From the NCBI GenBank assembly GCA_019914995.1, contig CM034143.1, forward strand, positions 6,177,501 through 6,241,500: DNA of 64,000 bases, in the 5' to 3' direction. This DNA comes from Acanthochlamys bracteata (Eukaryota > Streptophyta > Magnoliopsida > Pandanales > Velloziaceae). The position numbers were made by a program, and so were the translations under genes. The notes beneath the pieces are model-generated. The model did not search any database, was not told the DNA's origin, and saw nothing but the letters and a program-made list of their open reading frames with translations. Below, in pieces: positions 47,247 through 60,722 of this stretch (positions are counted from its first letter, which is position 1; each line of letters begins with the position of its first letter).

Positions 47247-48653
47247 AAGCCATTATTAGCACTTTACACTTCTTCTGAAATATAGAGTGAAAAAGTTTTT
47301 GAAAAATGTTTGCGCTGACAAAATGCCAAATTAGAGATGGGATTACCTTTTATTTTTTTTGTTAGAAAATCTATTATTGTGTTATTTCCTATAGAATATT
47401 ATTTTGCATTTTTCTCTTTACATTGTCGAACAGAAGGTCATGAACTACCGAGACGAATGTGTTGATGAAAATTGTAAAGATTATTTTTACCATTACTTCA
47501 ATTTTTCTTATCTCCTGGTTGTGGAAGTGCTTGGCCTGTTCTTCATCCTTTGAAGTTAATCCTTGGTGAGATCTCTTTTTTCTGTTCGATGGTGAGTGTA
47601 TAATTCACTGTTGATTTGTGCAAGGAAATGGATCGTTTAGCTTGCAACATATTATTGGATGCAGGAATCTTAGCTCCTAATTGAGTGCTCAGTATGAAAA
47701 AATGTGTTATTGCTATACTGATCTTTTGCTAAAAATATATGCAAATGATATGGAAGCAATGCAAGAGTTCTGTTATCTTGCTTTAGCATGATTTGCAATC
47801 TTTTCTTGCATGAATATTGAAATACTTCAGAAAGCATGTAACTGCTTTGTATTGAAATGCATTAGTACATCAATACAGGTATTGCCAAGGAATCCCAGCA
47901 TTGTGGTATTTCTTTTTCCTGGAACAATTTACATGACATTCACAAGAATGCATGATCCAGTCTTTTTCCTGCTATCAATCTTTCTTCATTCTACACAATT
48001 CATTCAGAATTGTCAAAAAAAAAAAAAAAAAAAAAAAGCTGTGTACAAATTTCCTTATGAAATTAACTCTCACTTGCTTGCTGCTAAAACTTTCGGAAGG
48101 ATTTGCTGTTGCTGTGATACCAGATTTCAGAAAGTTCTTCCACCACACTTCCCAACATATGATTTTAGTAGTGATCCCATCATTATCATCATCGCCGGAA
48201 GCAAAAGCAATAACACAGTGCTCAAAAGATCAGAAGAAAATGAAGCACAGGATCAATGAGTAAAAATGCACCACTATAATAATCAATCAAAATCAAAACT
48301 TTTTGTAAGAAAATTAAAAATCTTGAAATCTCTCCCACTCTCGCTTTCCCAACAATGTGTTTCTGTTCGAAACGAAAAAACAAAAAAAGATTTACCGCCG
48401 TTCGTTCTCCTGCTTTCCTTTGACTTATTGTTCATTTGGTCTTTCTCTAAGGAAACAAATGGATAGATCCATTCCTGAAAATTTATGTCTGAAAATTTTT
48501 CTTCTCTTAGAACTTTGCTACAAATCGAAGAAAGAAATAATAAGATAACAATTTTCTTTTAAAGAAAAATGTTCTCGACCGCCGGATCTGAACGTTGAAT
48601 TCAATGGGCTTTTATAAGTAGCTTGGCGTGGGTTGTATCTAAAGGCCAATCAA
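47247..48653. other. Intergenic region downstream of RABA5
   Basis: 1.4 kb with the RABA5 3' UTR, an A run of about 24 bases at 48016-48039, and unassigned DNA before the COX7a-like promoter. Small open frames at 47810-48260 are AT-biased, unlike any protein I know, and were not called. Confidence 0.55.
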
Positions 48654-48659
48654 GGCCCA
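48654..48659 (-). promoter_or_regulatory. Site II type motif (TGGGCC) upstream of the COX7a-like gene
   Basis: GGCCCA on the plus strand is TGGGCC on the minus strand. Site II elements are frequent in promoters of plant oxidative-phosphorylation and ribosomal-protein genes and are bound by TCP factors. It lies about 190 bp upstream of the inferred 5' UTR intron donor at 48847. Confidence 0.5.
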
Positions 48660-50058
48660 ATTATTATGGTGGAGCAATATATATTTATAGATAAGAGGAG
48701 TGTATTTGTAAATCTCTATAGAATTTTATTTTTATTTTCTCCCACCTCTCTCGACCCGATCGATTTCTTGCCTGTTTCTTTCGTCGATCCACAGTCGTTA
48801 ATCTTAACGTTCTCTGCTTCCTCGTGAACTCAAGAGATCATACAAGGTAATATTCTTCTCATTATTCTGTTTATTGTTGTTGTGTGTTGTTTAGATCGAC
48901 TGCTTACCCGTTGGTGGTGAATTTATTTGGATCTACTTGGTACTGATTGATTTATTGGTAACTTGTTTTGATAGCCCTTTCATTTCTTTACGATTGTTTT
49001 CCTTGCGATTTTTTGTTTTTTTTTTTTCTGTAGTTAGTGTACATTATAGATATTAATTGTGGACAGGTTCGATTTTCTTTTTTCCTTTTAAAGATCGTTT
49101 AGTTTCTGGAACCATTGAGGACAGAATGATTTCACCTAAGTGATTCTCCTTCCGGTTGAATCATTCTATAAGTCTGATAACCGTTCTGGAAAATGTTTGA
49201 TTCTGTGAGCCTGATGCTAGCTGGTCTATTGTTTTTTGGTTCTATATGCTTGTAGGTTTATAGGATGATTTTGCATGAGTTTTGTATTGACTTGAGATTT
49301 TGCAAATGTTTTTTCCTGATCTGTTATTATTTTAGTGTGATTACTTTATTTGGCTGTCATGTACTGCCTTTTGAAAGAAAAATGTTCCACATTCTTTGAT
49401 TAAAATCTTGAAGTCGAAATTGAAGTGAGGGTCCTCTTCCATGTATGGATATTTCTGCACCATGGTGTTGGATTTGGTATATTTTATATTCTCAGTGTGG
49501 CTTGTTTTTCCTGTATATCGTGTTTCTAGATGGGACTAGGTTAATTACAATAGCTTTCACTTCGCACTATTTGGATATTATTGTCGGATTTGAAGCATTT
49601 TGCTTTCATGCTGATGGTGTAGCAACTGCTTGGCAATATATACGCCCAAATTAGCTTTAAAGTGGCGACCCTTACTGATTTAGCATGATTAGAAAGAATA
49701 ACTTTTACCACTGATTCTCCTAGCTAGTATGGAGTAGATGTCCACAGAACACAGCTGGGAATATAATCGTTACCTCTTAGTTCAGCACAATCATCCATGC
49801 AAGTTCTAGATTTAGACAGGTCATCCTACTATAGTTAGTATTAAATGTTCAGGCATCTAAAGTTAAGTTGTGCTTTCATAAACTTGTTTACATAATGGGT
49901 TGGACAAGCATGATAGGAAAAAGTTACTAGACCAAAATATTACATGAGAAGAGAAGAAAAGATAGTCTTGAAGTTTCAGGTGGAGTTGAATTTTTCCTGT
50001 GGCTACCATTTTGTTTCTTCAGTTGTAGATCTGTTGCGCTGAAATCTCGTTATTCAGG

Positions 50059-50345
50059 ATGACAATGGAGGCACCTTTTGCTCCTCGCGAGAGGCTTCAG
50101 AAGTACCAGCAGTACTTCCAGGGCATCCACAAGCACACATATTTGAAAGGTCCCTATGATAAGATCACATCAGTAGCTATTCCCCTTGCCCTTGCTGGAG
50201 CTTCCTGCTTTATGATTGTAAGTCCCTCTTTTGTTGCCTTTATTATATGTGACATGTTATGAGCACACTCATGATAGCTGTGGCACTTACTGAACAGGTT
50301 CGTGGTATCTACAACATGTCTCATGGCATTGGCAAGAAGGAATGA
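50059..50345 (+). CDS. COX7a-like small mitochondrial inner-membrane protein (cytochrome c oxidase subunit)
   Basis: A 68-residue protein from two coding exons, 50059-50217 and 50298-50345. It has an N-terminal soluble part (R-E-R-L-Q-K-Y-Q-Q-Y-F-Q-G-I-H-K-H-T-Y-L), then one membrane segment (I-T-S-V-A-I-P-L-A-L-A-G-A-S-C-F-M-I-V) and the tail G-I-Y-N-M-S-H-G-I-G-K-K-E. This matches the small plant family annotated as cytochrome c oxidase/electron carrier, related to subunit VIIa, of the respiratory chain. The ATG follows an inferred 1.2-kb 5' UTR intron (48847-50057; donor ACAAG|GTAATA, acceptor TTCAG|GATG). Two in-frame ATGs (M1 and M3) lie close together. A site II motif upstream fits nuclear respiratory genes. 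Confidence 0.88.
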
Positions 50346-51161
50346 GAAGCAGATGGGTTTATCATTTGAATAATGATGCTTCAGACCTGGAACATGTTAA
50401 TGAACTTCCAGCTTAGCATTTGTTGACGTTGCCTTGTGCTGCTTGTCCAAAAGTTTAAGACTTGGGAGGAAGAATGGAGCTATTGCTTTGTTTTAAGACT
50501 TTGTTGATCTTTTTTTTCTTTGAAAGACAGATGCATTCTTGCCAGTGCTTTGTTATGGCATTACTGAACTTGCAAATTTCATCAACACATCTTCTGTTCA
50601 AATCAGTTTGATTGCTTACTTATCCACTTCTGTTTGCAACTATGAGTTAATGGCATAAACTATTGGGAATGTTTCTCCAGAACAAGCATGTTTAAAATCG
50701 TGTTCTTGTTCAAGTCCGTGTACTTTTGGTTACCTTGCATAGCCTAAAAGACGGGTTGCAAGACGGGAAATGCAGTACTACACGGCAATGGATGGCATTT
50801 GGGAGTATATAGATGCAGGCTTCTTTAAAAGTCCAAACATAAACCGATCAGTGATGCTTAGAAGTACATAACGATTAAAGAGTGATCAACTACCATGTGC
50901 ATTTGCCAATAAAAGCTGAAAATCACTCAGCATTTGTAGAATGCATGTACATTCGCAATAACAGCTTTTGCAAAGACTTGCAATCAACAATCTTAATTAG
51001 AATGCATTTGAATATAAATAATAAATGCAGACAACAGATAGTTCTACCAATTATCTTTGAGCGATTTAAGAAAATTCCAGATTAAAGTGTTGACTCAACA
51101 GGAGAATACTATTGCTACAAGAAGCCTTGAACAGGAAACACCTAATGCACTGAGACAACAA
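50346..51161. other. Convergent 3' region
   Basis: 816 bp between the stop codons of the COX7a-like gene and RPL32. It holds both 3' UTRs. No gene is visible. Confidence 0.6.
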
Positions 51162-53186
<2,025 letters not shown>

Positions 53187-53441
53187 CTCCGCTGCTGCTT
53201 CTTTTCTTCTTCCTTCAATTCACAAACAACAAACACTCAAAACCAGATTGAAAACAAAATCAAACAGAACGAATCAATAAACAATCTACCGTATACAAAG
53301 AGAAAATTCACCGATATAGCAACTACGATTCGAGAAAAAAAGCAACAACTTGGAGAGAAACAGAGTGAAGAAGAGAGAGAGAGATAGAACTTACTTGCGG
53401 CGGCGAGAAATGGAAATGAAAGTGAAAATTGTAGCAATTTT

Positions 53442-53449
53442 TAGGGTTT
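53442..53449 (-). promoter_or_regulatory. Telo-box (AAACCCTA) of RPL32
   Basis: TAGGGTTT on the plus strand reads AAACCCTA in the RPL32 direction, just upstream of the inferred first exon. Telo-boxes cooperate with site II motifs in ribosomal-protein gene promoters. Confidence 0.65.
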
Positions 53450-53480
53450 TGAGATTTTAGAAGGCCGGAGGTGATTATAA

Positions 53481-53486
53481 TGGGCC
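53481..53486 (+). promoter_or_regulatory. Site II type motif (TGGGCC) of RPL32
   Basis: TGGGCC lies about 32 bp beyond the telo-box, with further TGGGC-type and GCCCA motifs at 53493 and about 53553. The pair is the expected promoter architecture for RPL32. Confidence 0.6.
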
Positions 53487-54978
53487 AAACAAATGGGCGT
53501 CACTAAAACAGCCTACTAGATTAGCCTGCAATTTGTAAACAACAAACCCGAAGCCCATATGCGTCTACTTGATTTAAAAACAAAAAAGCCAGTTATCTAC
53601 AGTCAGCATTCACCAGTCGACGACTGTGACTGTTCTGGAAAATGAAATAGAATTGTTTATAATAAACAATTTTCTAAAATAAAAAAATATTTTAAAATTA
53701 TTTCGTAAATAAATTTAAATTTATCTTACAAAATAAAAATTCTATATATATAAATTATATGATATATACTTTATTTATAATTGTAATTTTTTGTAGAAAT
53801 TTATAAATTTTATAAAAATTTAATTGAAAGATTTAAAATTTTTAGAAACAAAAAAGTAGTGTCAAAGAACACTGCCTACTGTCTATAAAATAAATATCTT
53901 TTGGCACTTCGGTGGCTTGGCAAAATGGTTAAATTAATCATGAAAGGAGTGCGCCAGATTGTACTTTTGTGATGAAATTTTTAAAATAAAAATTATTTTA
54001 TTTTTAAGAAAAAATTCAAATTTTTATTTATAAAATAGTAGATTCAATAAAAAAATTTAAAATTTTTTTATTTTTAACTTTTTAATAAAATTTTTAAATA
54101 TTTACAAAAAGTACATCGAAAAGATAATATAAAATTTAATTTTGTGAAATGTTTTGCAAATGGTCCAATGACGGTTTGACATTACACATAAATTTTTTAT
54201 ACAATTTTTAAATATTTTTAATTTAAGAATTAAAAAAGCGTTGCGAAAAATTTCGTATTACTTAATTTTATTTTATTTTAACTAAAAAACTATGAGTTAT
54301 TTTTATAAATTTTTAAAATATTTTTTAGTTTTTAAAAATTTATTTTTGAAAACACATAAGGATTTATATTAACGGTGTTCATGTCAATATCGATCAACAA
54401 TCGTTTGAAGGGGTCTAGCAGTATCTCTAGTTGTTTGAATTTCTTACTTACGGAGTTATTTATAATTATTTAAAATAAATTATTTTTTTAAAAAAGCAGA
54501 AAAAAATTTTAATAAAATTTTTTTTATAGACGATAAAATTAGTTTCTCAAAAATTAAAAAATATTTATTATATTAAATAAAATAATAAATTTAAACTCTA
54601 TTTTGATTCAATTCAAAAATAATTAAAATATAAATATAAATTTTTTTAATTTTAATCATTTTTTAAATTTAGTTACAAATTTTTGAAACATATTATTAAA
54701 TTTTGAAAGACAGCTTTAGAGTAAGTTTTTTGACGAAAAAGAAAATTCTTTTGGACGGCAAAGAAAGTATGCCGCATAAAGTTACTGCAGATTAAAAATG
54801 TATTTTTTTTTACATAAGGTAACTTTTTTCTATATAAAATTATTTTTAATTCAATATTTACTAAAAAATCTAAAAAATTATTATTAACTCATTTTTTAAT
54901 ATAAAAATTATATCATTTTCAATAACACTATTTTTAATAATACTTTTTAAAAAGTTTATCTTTAAAATATTTATTTTA

Positions 54979-55234
54979 GAGCATGTTTACCAACACTCCA
55001 AACTCTATTTTTTTAAACTTATTTTTAGCATAAAAATACATAAAAAATTAAAATAAAATTTTTATCAATAATTTTATTTTAATTTCAAATTTAAAATTTA
55101 CTATAAATATATAATTAATATAAAATTTTAATTTTTATTAAATATTTTTAATTTATTTTTTAAATTTACTTTCTAAAATATTTCACTTCATTCAAAAAAA
55201 TTCCACTTCACCTCCCACAAAAGTAAACACGCCC
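54979..55234. mobile_element. 256-bp Harbinger/Tourist-like MITE
   Basis: The left end is GAGCATGTTTAC and the right end, on the opposite strand, is GGGCGTGTTTAC (10 of 12 match). The left flank is TTA and the right flank ATA, an imperfect 3-bp duplication. The ends resemble those of the 3,060-bp element at 3969. Confidence 0.6.
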
Positions 55235-57024
55235 ATAAAGTCCAAAAAACGCATCCGGACAGGTCAAAATGTTCGGCAAAAAGTAAAGCTAATGGTTCCA
55301 GCGTAGTGACTTCAGTAGGTAGATCTTTAAAAAATGTTCATTAATATATATTAAGAAAACACAATTTTGTAGGAGTTTATAAAAGAATTTATTTTGAAGA
55401 ATTTCGAAATATAAACTTAATTCTTTTATTTAAAAAATATAATAAAATTATATATATAAGTTTCTATAATATATATTATATTATATATTTTAATTTAAAA
55501 ATTTTACTATTATAAGAATTTCATTAAAAATTATAAATAATTAGTAAAATAAAAAATAAAATGAACTCCCTCTCAAAAAGTAAAAATTTATAAATTTTTG
55601 AAGTTGTAAATGGGAAACCAAATTGCGGCACGCTTTTCTGTTGAAGTTGCGCCGAATATTATTGACTTTAACCACAAATTTAGTCGTTAAGTTTCTCACA
55701 CAAATCTCGTAGTTGTTCCTACCAACTACTTCAACGGCTTGAGAGTTTAAAGTCAAAGAAGAGAAATAATATTATTTAATACCTTATTTTATTAACAACG
55801 CAAAGCATATGGCTTATTTTTATTGCAGTGAAATAAGCTTTTAAGAAATAAAATTTTCACAATTACGTATTTGAGAAGTGAGTTAAAAAATTTTTGTGTT
55901 AAATTTATTTAGAATATAGTGTAAAAGATTATTTTTATATTAGTTGTATTTTAAAAATATTTAAAAGTGAGTTTTTGATTCAAAAGAATAAATTTGACAT
56001 AACTAAAATATGGATATAGTAATTATTAAAGATAAACATGTGACATAAATTTATTAAAACAATTAAGAAAAAGTTAATTACAGTAAAGTAAATAAGCCTT
56101 TTAAGTAAAAATTTTTGTCATTTATTTTGTATATATACATAAAGAACAGGTGCACTATGAGATTTTAACGAGCAGTGAGATTTATATTATTATTAATTTA
56201 TTTAAACTAAAAAAACTTAATATTATTTTTACTTTCTATTTCAAACGTATTTTATAATAATTTCCAAAATTTTCCTAAATATTTTATTCGTTTTCATTCA
56301 GAAAGAATTTTTATATTCATGTTACATATATTTTTATAAATTTATTTTTAAATCACTTTCAATAATAATAAATATAACATCAAAATAAAATATATTACAT
56401 CATGCTGATGTCACTGTGACGTTTGTTTGATATAATTATATAATAATTCACCAATCAATTCTGTACCAATTAAAAAACAATAATAGGACAGATAGTCTAC
56501 CTCGATTTTCAAAGTAAAAATTTCAAATGAATCTTGACTTTGACTTCGAGAGTAAAATATACTGACTAATTTCATGATCTTAGAAAAAATTTCATATATT
56601 TTTTATTTTTACTTATTTCATTAAAAAATTTCTAAAAAGTTATATTAAACTTTGTGTTTTATGCATGTGTTACATGTCTTAATCATGTTTATATTTAAAT
56701 AAAATTTCAAGTACTAATTGTACTTATTGGTGAGACCATTAAATAGATTTACATAAATATTTGAAGAACTTAGAGAAATGTTGCCATCATTAAGGTAGTG
56801 CTTAACTTTCAAAATTCTTATTCCAAAATTCCATGTCAAAATCATGGGGAAGAAAAATCTAAAACTAGTTTATTTGGCAAAATCTAACTTATTCAAAATT
56901 ATACATAAATAAAAAGTTTCCGTTTTTTCTTACACGTAAGAAAATGTGTGTTCTTTTCGTTCTAAAAATCAATTTCTGAACCAAAAACTATTTTTATAAA
57001 ATTTATATTTTAATATTTTATTTA

Positions 57025-57278
57025 GGGTTTGTTTAAATACATTAAATTTTACTTTATTCTTTTAAAATTTAAGTTCGGTCAATTTAAATATTTTAATTGT
57101 CATTCTAAAATTTATTTTTATTTTTATATTAAATTTTATTTTTATCAAAATTTAATTTCAAACTTTATTTTAAATATCATTTTAAATTTTATTTTTATCG
57201 AATTTTATTTTTTATTAAAATTTATTTTTACAAAATTTAGTTTCGTAAAATTTAGTTACGTGTATGTAAAATACGTCC
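57025..57278. mobile_element. 254-bp Harbinger/Tourist-like MITE
   Basis: Exact TTA duplications flank both sides (57022-57024 and 57279-57281). The left end is GGGTTTGTTTAAATACA and the right end, on the opposite strand, is GGACGTATTTTACATACA, an imperfect inverted repeat. The interior is A/T-rich with repeated AAATTTTA motifs. Confidence 0.6.
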
Positions 57279-58384
57279 TTAATAAAAATTTATTATGTGA
57301 AATGTTATTTTATATTAAAAAAATAAAGTCTAGTTCGATGACTTAGAGTATAAGACTACTACTCTAATTCAACTTAAAATTTCTACGATCTTTGAAACTC
57401 ATGCACCTTCACTTTGAATGCTTTTCGAAGATGGAGCTTATTAATATTTTCAAAAAAAGAGAGCCTATTGCTTTTTGAGTCCATAGGAACTTTTCAAATG
57501 AAATGAAGAACATGTTACAATCTAAACTTTGAAATATTTGAAGGCTCATAATAGTAGTAGAAACTTTTTTCAAGTTTTTTCAAGATCTAAGTTAGACTGG
57601 AATGTGATCACATGCCTCATTTCTTTATGACTTATGTTATGAATTATAATATTATTTATTTCTCAAAAAAGTTTAATTCATAAAAAATTATTTGAAAGTT
57701 TTTAAATTTATTTTCTTAATTAAAAAGTCAGATAAAATTAATTTTTATCAGATTGATTTAAAATTTTATAAATATGTTTAGAAGTTAACTATATATATTC
57801 TTTATTTTAGTTAACAAAACAAACTCTAACCAATAATAACCTAAAATAAAGAAAACAAACAAACCCAATAATAACTCGCAAGGAAACCGGTTGGGACCGT
57901 TTGGCGACGCTTATTCAGAAACTATTTATTAATTTTTTATTTTATAGTTTTTAATAAATATTTTATATATTTTATAAAATTATTTAAAAATTTAAAATAT
58001 AAAAACTTTTAAATAATAAATTTTTTTATTAATTATTTTTTATCAAAATAATAAATCTCATTTTTTAAAATATAATAAATATATTTTTTGTTATAAAAAA
58101 ATTTATTTTATAATCACTCTCAAATACTTTCTAAATACCGCAAAGCTATTACCGCTTTTAAGCAGAAAAGTTTTTTCCAAAAAAATAAAAACTCAAATTA
58201 ATTGATTATTACAAAAGTTTTTTATTACCTATTTAAATATAATAAACTTTTTTATTTTTCACAAAGCTACTCCAACGGAACACCATATCACTGTCTTTAA
58301 ATTCCCATACCGGTCTCCCCCAGTTCTCTCTCTTTAACAAAACTAATTAAGGAAAAAAAGAAGTTCCAATCTTTTTTTTCTATA

Positions 58385-60722
58385 ATGCTAGCCGGAATCC
58401 TAATTCTCGTCGGCGTACTATGCGGCAGCGCAGCAGCACAGTCGTGTAGTTCAACGCAATCGTTCCCAGGAAACCGTGTTTTCGCTTCGTGCAATGAACT
58501 GCCGCACCTGTCTTCGACGCTGCGGTTTAAATACTCGGAACAGGAGTCTTCAGTGTCGATCGCGTTCTCTGCGCCAGCGCCGGCGGATGGATGGGCGGCG
58601 TGGGCGATTAATCCGGTGCCTGGTGGAGGAATGATAGGAGCTAGATCTCTGATCGCGTTCAAGAAAGCTGATGGAAGCTTTGGTGTGAAAACTTTTAATA
58701 TCACAGCGTACGGACCAGTGTCCCCGTCGCCAATCGATTACAAGGTTTTCTATGCTCTCTCTTTCAAGATTCAAAAGCAAGAAATTTCCCCGCGTTTTTA
58801 AACTAAGTTCGGGAACGAAACTAGTCTGTAATCTTAAGCTTCAAAGCCACCAAATTTCTTCTCTAAAACTCACTTAAGCTTTATGAAGTGTCTAAAACTT
58901 TGATAAATTTCATGAACTATCATACGAATACTTGACATTTTTAATAATTATTTGAGGTGTCTGAACTATAGAATCTATAATCTGTCCGTATATAGCTCAC
59001 TGGCAATCCTTTGTAATTTTTATGAAGGTGTCAGAACTTGCAGCGGATCATACCGGTGGCATGATGCGGATCTTTGCAAAGGTGCAGCTGCCGCCAGGGA
59101 CAAAGAGCATCAGCCAAGTCTGGCAGGTGGGGAATTCAGTTAAGAACGGTGCTCCAGGAGTTCATGCTTTTGGGCCGGACAATCTTGCTGCTAAAGGAAG
59201 TATTGATCTGCTCAGTGGACAAACTGCTGGCTCTGGCGATCCCAGACTCAAGAAGACGAATGTGAGTCACTTTGAAGATTTTGTAAATTTGTCCCTCTTG
59301 CCAACTTCTACTTTCTTTTGTTGTTGTTACATAATTTTTTATTTTTTGGTTTGTTTAGCTATGATCTGGTGGATGATTTGGCTTAGTTTCATTAAGATGA
59401 ATATTTGATTTTTTGGTGATGCTTGTTTTGTGATATGTGGTATAGATTGTTCTTGGATGTTGTGGCCATTTTCATCTCAGTTTTGTATTTTGGTGGATAA
59501 GACAAGTTGGGTAATCTTCTGAGATACTAGTTTGTTTTCTTTCATATTATCTCGATATTTTTAGCTGATTTAGGTTTTAGAGTGTATATTAGTGAAATCT
59601 GTATTTATCTGTAATTGTTCCATACCCTTTAAGCTTACTGAGTATTTGATGATAGAGATGGATTAAATTTTCATATACCCTCTTTTGCATTCTGTTTATT
59701 ATAGTCTTCAAAGGAATTTATTGACTATTTGACTTTACTCCTACTTTTTCCCTAACCTTTCTTTACTCCTACTTTTTCTGGAACCTTTCTTTGACCAAAA
59801 TGTGCAGCATGTTCTTCTTAAAACTTCAACTTTAATGACTGCATCTGCCAACCATTCTGCAAATGTGAACCCTATCAGCCTCAATAACATACTTCAAAGT
59901 AACTGAAATCCATGTGCATAAGCTACTTATTCTTTTCCTTCTAGAGTCTTATTGGAATTCTCTTGATGTAGACTCACGGGGTGTTGAACGCCTTGAGCTG
60001 GGGGATTCTGCTTCCAATGGGGGCAGTCTTTGCAAGGTACCTCAGGACATTCAAATCGGCTGACCCTGCTTGGTTCTACCTCCATGTTGCATGCCAACTT
60101 ACTGGGTATGGCGTGGGAGTTGCTGGCTGGGTCACTGGTCTCAACCTTGGGAGCAAGTCAAAGGGCATTACTTATACTACCCACCGCAACATCGGGATCA
60201 CTCTCTTTGCCCTCGCCACCTTACAAGTAAGAATGCTTTTCTTCAAGAAGAACTAATGGAACCCATGAACAATTGACTGCTTCTAAGATCCTATCGTTGA
60301 TCGTGTTCTATTGGTGTCTTTAGAGCCATGTGATTTGCCTTGTTTTGAAGCTATAGTATACGTTACAGGTAGTCTTCGTGAACTAAGATTTCTATAACTT
60401 TGTACAGATTTTTGCATTGTTCCTGCGACCAAAGAAGGATCATAAGTTCCGAATCTACTGGAACGTCTACCATCATTCTGTAGGCTATGCTGTGATTGTG
60501 CTTGGGATTGTTAATGTGTTCAAGGGACTAGACATTTTAGAACCTGCACAGAAATGGAAGACTGCCTACACCATTGCCATATGTATCTTGGGTGGAATAG
60601 CTCTAGCATTGGAAGCAATCACTTGGGTCATTGCTTTGAGGAGAAGAAGTGAGAAGCCTTCCAAGCTCTATGATGGTTCTTCCAACGGTCACAATGGCGT
60701 GCAGCGGCCTCTACATGTCTAA
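58385..60722 (+). CDS. DOMON and cytochrome b561 domain protein (CYBDOM)
   Basis: A membrane electron-transfer protein thought to pass electrons from cytosolic ascorbate to apoplastic acceptors through haem. Four exons: 58385-58744, 59028-59261, 59972-60226, 60408-60722, 387 residues. A signal peptide ([12 protein letters not shown], cut after about A-A-A-Q) precedes a DOMON domain (about 30-185; [17 protein letters not shown], then W-Q-V-G). The b561 core follows with about five membrane helices and the expected histidines: [30 protein letters not shown] and Y-H-H-S-V-G-Y. The tail is basic and Ser-rich. The exon 1-2 junction (AAG|GTTTTC...GAAG|GTGTCA) is the least conventional. Confidence 0.92.

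Larger units (their letters stand above)
53487..58384. other. 4.9-kb AT-rich divergent spacer
   Basis: This region separates RPL32 (-) from the DOMON-b561 gene (+). It is extremely AT-rich, with two well-bounded MITEs (54979-55234 and 57025-57278) and a probable third inverted-repeat element at about 57895-58140. Long open frames here (for example 57029-57346) are low-complexity Phe/Lys/Ile translations of MITE DNA. No gene is supported. Confidence 0.6.

Noticed and set aside
47810..48263. Frames of 149 and 103 codons downstream of RABA5, considered as a small gene
   Set aside because: They run through a poly-A tract that codes for poly-Lys and have no recognisable domain.
57029..57346. 105-codon plus-strand frame
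   Set aside because: It is a low-complexity Phe/Lys/Ile translation of an AT-rich MITE and its flank, with no motif.
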